Origin: Acanthaster planci
Taxonomy: Eukaryota; Echinodermata; Asteroidea; Valvatida; Acanthasteridae
DNA length: 64,000 bases
Direction of reading: 5' to 3'
Assembly: GCF_001949145.1 (NCBI RefSeq)
Contig: NW_019091359.1
Location: forward strand, 3,310,036 to 3,374,035
Position 1 is the first letter of the stretch. Each line of letters starts with the position of its first letter. Under the pieces are notes generated by a model that was not told the origin of the DNA, made no database searches, and saw nothing but the letters and a program-made list of their open reading frames with translations. The position numbers were made by a program, and so were the translations under genes. This document shows positions 59,116 through 64,000 of this stretch, piece after piece.

Positions 59116-62100
59116 ATGCATATGCTGAGGAGGGACAAAAAGGATGAGGAAGATGGTGAGATTATCTCAGACGATTTGGGTTTCATGAGCCGGCAAAATG
59201 ATGTCGTGTATGCCTGGTCTTGTGCTTTAATTGTGGTCCATTTTCCGGACAGTCTTCATGATGTGTGTAATAAATTACCATAGTATTTAGGCGGTGGTGT
59301 ATCAGAGTGTATGTTGTATTTATATTCGCTCTTCACCCGCTGCCCATGCAGGGCACTTGGAAGGCAATGCACTTCACAAGTTTCTGTAGTTTAAAGGAAA
59401 TACACCAAAGTGACCACAGGTACATGTACACGTATGCCATGAACACACAAATGACAAATGTCACTTGCTATGCTGTACAAACTAGGGTTTGCCCTTAACT
59501 TTTTTCTCACTTGCCAGTGGGACCAGCAGTGATGGCTTTTTACTAGTCCACCAGCATTTTCACTAGTCCGCGTCATCCCCCAAATTTCAACATTCTTTTT
59601 GGCACTAGTGTTTTCTGCTCCAACATCATGCATAAGTGTGCACTCGGTGCTGACTGTTGTTTAATTGTTGATGAGTAATCATAAATGGTCATGGGAATCG
59701 GAATTTCCAGAATATTCATGAGTATATAACTCTACTCAAGCAGCAAAGTAAACACACAAATTGGTTACCTGCTGAAATGGTTTGTTTCATTCACAATCCA
59801 AGAGACAGAAAAAAATCATTATGCACAGTTTATGTACATGTACATGTACGTTTTTGCAGTATGCACAATGCACATGTATATGTACACGCACATATGTACG
59901 CATACACCGTGCCTGACGTAATGTACATAGTACATGTTCATTCTCGACTGTGTCCAGTACCTGTGGGGTATATTCCACCTCACGGTTGTATTTCTGCGTG
60001 TGAGCTCATTAATATTTTGTGATCCCATGGGGACTTTACAATAAGACATGCCATCATCTGGAGGGATCATGAAAATATTTCTATAAATCGCAAATTTGGA
60101 ACTGATAATTTCCAGTTCGGGGTATTTCTTTCAAAAGTGGCGGGCGGCTACATTCAGAGCCGAGTGCATAGTTTTACTACCATTTTGGAGGTATCTTTGG
60201 GGAAAGGCGAATAAAAAAAATTTCGTGGCTAACCCCCATAAAATTGAAATGAAAAGTATCTTCTGGCCACAATCTTGAATTTCCAGTGAAAAAAACGTAG
60301 GCCAACCTCTTTCCAAGAGTCAACAGGCAGCGCTATTTCGGTCTGATTTTGCAATGTTTTCTACGGGCGCGTATTTGGTGTAGTGCAACCCGTAGCGTGC
60401 GAACCAAACACGAAATCACAACCGTGACATCGCTTGGGTCGCAACTACCTCTGACCAATCAGAAAAATTAGCAATGCATATTCATAGTAATTTAATGCGT
60501 ATGATACACACTAAGTATGTCATATGCGTGGGATGCATATTCATGATTTCATGTACCTCTACGATGCAATGCATGAGAGCACGTGCTGAATGGTGTTGTC
60601 GAGTCGCACCGGCCACACATGGTACAGCAAACGGCCCTTAAATGCGATTGCGCCGCAAAGGCGTTGCAGAACAGAAGTTTCAGGTGATTTATTGCCGCTG
60701 CATTCATCGACTTCAGCATTACTTCTACTGGGCTGGTGCCAGGGACTGAACTATTCTTGGTTGCAAAAAGTCCTATTTTATTTCGTTCAAAAACCAGCAG
60801 TAGCTAGAGGAGGGCATGAATCACAATCAACTATTTGGCCGCCTATTTCAGAATACTGTTTTACTAGACCGCCGGACTACTTAGACAAGGGCTTTCGCTA
60901 GTCCGCCGCCGTTTTTACTTGAATAGCGGACCAGCGTTAAAGTCGGACCCTGCTGTATCATGGGCCATGGCCAGCCGGCTATCACTGACTGTATCAGATA
61001 TGTCGTACGGGTTTACATAAATGTTGACCCTTGTTCCGATGAACTCTATCCAGTACCAATGAGTGCTCGACAGAAAGAATGTCATGCATTTGCCCTTCTT
61101 AGTACCCAGTGTGAGTGGCTGGTGACGTCTCCCAAAACTTTGAGTCACACTCCTATGAAATGTTATGACATTCTGAATGTGCCCATTTATTTTGCCTAAA
61201 ACTGCACTTTGTCAATCAAATGTTCCCCCAAAATCTCATCATGCATGCTTGATGGGTTTTGATGTGCGTGAGTTATTTTAGGCAAAATTCAGGCCTTATT
61301 TTACTGGCGTTCATTACCATTAGCACCCTGTTCCTAAAATGAGGAAGCAAAATCTACCTTTTCCAACACCTTACATGTACCTATATAAGTTGACAGTGAC
61401 ATCCTCTTTCATATGAGAAAGAAAACAGAGAAGGGTTTTGGATTTTGAGGGATATTATGGGTAAAACAGCAGCGTAAATGATGCGATGAAGAGCTGTGAA
61501 TGAAGACAAATCAGCGCATGTAGTCTGGTTCCTTGACCTGGAACCATAAAAGTTTCTTTTATGACATTTAGTATATCCACAATGGCTAGGTCGGTTAACA
61601 AGATGTGAAACAAAATGGTGTGATGCTGTCATCTTTCCCAAAACTCAGGTAAAAGATTCTGGGTTTTTTGCTTCATATTGTCAAAATTTACCTAAGCTAG
61701 AGCTAGTACTAGTTCTAGGATTAAAGAACGGATCCTTAAGGTCTGAATGTAAGTTTGAAACAGTGGACTTTGTTTTCCATATCATAGGAACCGGGTGCTA
61801 ATGGTTATGAACCCCATTTTACTTACAATCCTGTGTCTCTTTTAAAACGATCCACACATTTGAACTGCATACTGTGGCGCACGTCTGTTGACACTCTGCT
61901 GAGTGTATGAAATATGCGGGTGCTCTTTGCATGGTAACCAGGATTGTTTCATGTGTACACATACTGTGCAAGTTGCAACCTTGTGGACAGTCTTACTTCA
62001 TCCCAGAGCAATGTTACCAATCCACCAATCGTTGTCGTGTAAAAGTCTTGCTGTAAGGTGTTTCAAAAGAAGATGTCTAGTGCTTGCCACATTGAGGACA

Positions 62101-63809
62101 TTTTGGACATTATTGCTTAAAATTACAAGAAAATTAGGTCAAATCCCCCCAAATCTTTGGCAGATGTTAAAATCCTGAGCCCATTTACACAAGGTATAAA
62201 TGTGCATGCATGTGAGAATCCTAGTCACAGTGCTAACTATTTGTGCATTGAAACCAGTGCAATTTCCTGCAATCTACATGTTTCCCTTGGATATTTTATA
62301 GAATGAGATTATGTGTACATGTCGCTGAATATTTTATTTACTGTTATTGCACAATGTTAACTCTACATGTGTTTGCTTGATTTTTTTCTTCATATGTCTA
62401 GGAGGCTCTTCCAATCCATTTCAGAATATGGAAAAGAGTGCAGTCTTACAGGAGGTATGTAGAGCTGTCATATGATCCACCGACTAGATAACAAGAGTTC
62501 CAAACCAAGAATTGTTTTTTTCAAAGTATTCATGAATAACGTCGGATTTATAATGTAAAATGATAAACTTGTTATTCAACCATAGAAAATCTGATCTGAC
62601 ATCTTTTTGGAAAGGTTTTCCTTCAATTTTCTGAAATAAAGAACATATGTACAGTGGAATAATCTTTTTTTGCATCAAATGCAGCGTACTTGCTTCCATT
62701 TTCAGAACTGGTTTATTCATCCCTTAGAATTATCGGTTTTTCAGACATACCTTCAAACTATTTGCCCATAGACCTTGAAATGGTATGTTGGCTTGAATTT
62801 CATGAATTGCAGAGTACAAAACTGAATTTATTGCTGCCCACATTTTGCTAAGAACGTGTTGTTGACTGTTGTTACCCTGTAGGCTCGTGTCTTTAACGAG
62901 ACTCCCATCAAACCACGGAAGTGTTGCCACATCTTAACCAAGATCATGTACATTCTGAATCAGGTCAGTCTTAAATCTCAGCGTGGTCATGTTGTTCCAT
63001 TTCTTTGTTCTGCCTAAGGACAGACAAATTTGCCTGCATAACTGCTGTTTAATCTTTGTTTCACATCGACTGTAAAAAATAAGCAAGGAGAATAATGGTC
63101 TCATTTACTTTGTAACTTTGGCTGACACCTAGCTTTAGCAGCGACAATGGCAAATGGCCAAATGTAGATGAACTTGTTTTGAATGAGAATGGTTTTTAAT
63201 CCGATCATACAAGTCAATCTCCATTTTAACAGAGCAAGCCTTTGTCCATTTTTTCTAATTTCTTTCACATCATACAGGGAGAGCACATTGGCACAACTGA
63301 AGCCACTGAGACATTCTTTGCCATGACCAAGCTGTTCCAGTCAAATGATGTGAGTCAAATTCAACAACTCTTCAAATTTTAACCTTTTGGCTGTGTCTCA
63401 GCATAGAGTTTGTGCATTGTCAGAAATCACAGTTTTCTTTATTTTCAAGGATTTGCGGTGCTCTAATAGACACCTTGACCTACTTTGCATAATGATATTA
63501 CCTGAAAACATCTTTGTCAATCAGTGTCAAATTCTGCTCTCATCTATTCTTGCAATAGCCAACTTTAAAGCTGCTTGGAAAGTTCAACCCTAAAAAGTAA
63601 CGTGAGAGTGGCATAGGGTTTCACTTCAATTTGTTCTGTGGCCTACTTGACAGGTGATGCTTCGTCGTATGGTGTACCTAGTCATCAAAGAGATGGCTAA
63701 CATTGCTGAGGATGTGATTATCGTGACTAGCAGCTTGACAAAAGACATGACAGGCAAGGAGGATATGTATAGAGCTGCTGCCATCCGTGCTCTCTGCAAG
63801 ATCACTGAT
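59116..63809 (+). CDS. COPG: Coatomer subunit gamma, N-terminal part (runs off window)
   Basis: Exons: 59116-59155, 62402-62454, 62883-62963, 63278-63349 and 63654-63809 join to 134 residues, phase 0 at the last donor. The product starts [20 protein letters not shown] (the second Met at 59122 matches the usual start) and continues [38 protein letters not shown] and [20 protein letters not shown]. This is the start of the adaptin-like helical-solenoid trunk. Known role: subunit of the F-subcomplex of COPI, which coats Golgi-to-ER and intra-Golgi vesicles; the full protein is about 870 aa, so about 85 percent lies beyond the window. Intron 1 is 3.2 kb. A 62-bp repeat follows the last exon and copies its splice site. 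COPG1 and COPG2 are vertebrate paralogues, so a generic symbol is used. Confidence 0.95.
60065..60265. repeat. Dispersed repeat, copy 2, COPG intron 1
   Basis: It is the inverted copy of 54405-54610, with GGCGGGCGGCTACATTC, GAGTGCATAGTTTTACTA and GTGGCTAACCCCCATAAAAT. Confidence 0.75.
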
Positions 63810-64000
63810 GTAAGTTGGTACTGGAGAGCTGTATTAAATTTCTAGAGTGCTAACCCAGCAAGATCACTAATGTAAGTTGGTACCGTGGAGCGGTATTAAG
63901 TTACTAGAGTGCTAACTCAGCAAGATCACTGATGGAGTTGGAACTCTAGAGCTGTATCAAGTAATTAGTGCTCTAACTCAGCAAGATCACTGGAGTTGGT
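63797..64000. repeat. 62-bp tandem repeat starting in COPG exon 5 and crossing its donor
   Basis: Units begin CAAGATCACT at 63797, 63859, 63921 and 63982 (periods 62, 62, 61), and the array continues past the window end. The first unit includes the last 13 exon bases and the real GTAAGT; the second keeps GTAAGT; the third and fourth lost it. Confidence 0.93.

Overview
This is nuclear DNA from an intron-rich animal, most likely a marine invertebrate deuterostome and probably an echinoderm. That placement is an inference. It rests on spliced genes with short exons and GT-AG introns of about 0.2 to 3.3 kb, animal-specific gene families, SELENOK beside ACTR8 (neighbours in vertebrates too, from memory), a CRT-like transporter absent from mammals, many small foldback elements, and abundant TACATGTA and AGGCCTA words. 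No prokaryotic, viral, rRNA or CRISPR content was seen.

Six protein-coding genes were assembled exon by exon from conserved protein sequence, splice consensus and phase. (1) SELENOK, + strand, 3195-7819, is a complete 98-aa selenoprotein with an in-frame UGA (selenocysteine) three codons before its real stop, and a well-formed type II SECIS in the 3' UTR at 8718-8765. (2) ACTR8, - strand, 19022 down to 12015, is an INO80-complex actin-related protein with eleven exons resolved; only the roughly 50-residue N-terminal exon was not found. (3) WASL (N-WASP), + strand, 21119-34166, has twelve exons, including a phase-symmetric Arg/Ser-rich exon not in the vertebrate protein as I know it. (4) NFYB, + strand, 39885-43902, encodes a complete 206-aa CCAAT-binding subunit. 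(5) A CRT-like transporter, - strand, 51715 down to 48738, has five exons and 427 aa. (6) COPG (coatomer gamma), + strand from 59116, is cut by the window end after five exons.

Layout: SELENOK and ACTR8 are tail to tail. ACTR8 and WASL point away from each other, with a LINE relic and nested palindromes between them. WASL and NFYB run in the same direction. NFYB and the CRT-like gene converge, and the CRT-like gene and COPG diverge across 7.4 kb holding a 2-kb foldback transposon. The genes are cellular housekeeping functions (ER selenoprotein, chromatin remodelling, actin nucleation, transcription, transporter, vesicle coat) and form no shared pathway.

The less ordinary material lies in the recoded selenoprotein end, the extra WASL exon, a CGTCG-rich foldback family (26931-27802 and 53052-55036, the latter with a 6-bp target duplication), other foldback/MITE elements (20482-20700, 21372-21757, 21981-22403, 34384-34622, 41897-42206), and two cases where a tandem duplication has copied a 5' splice site (WASL exon 4, COPG exon 5).
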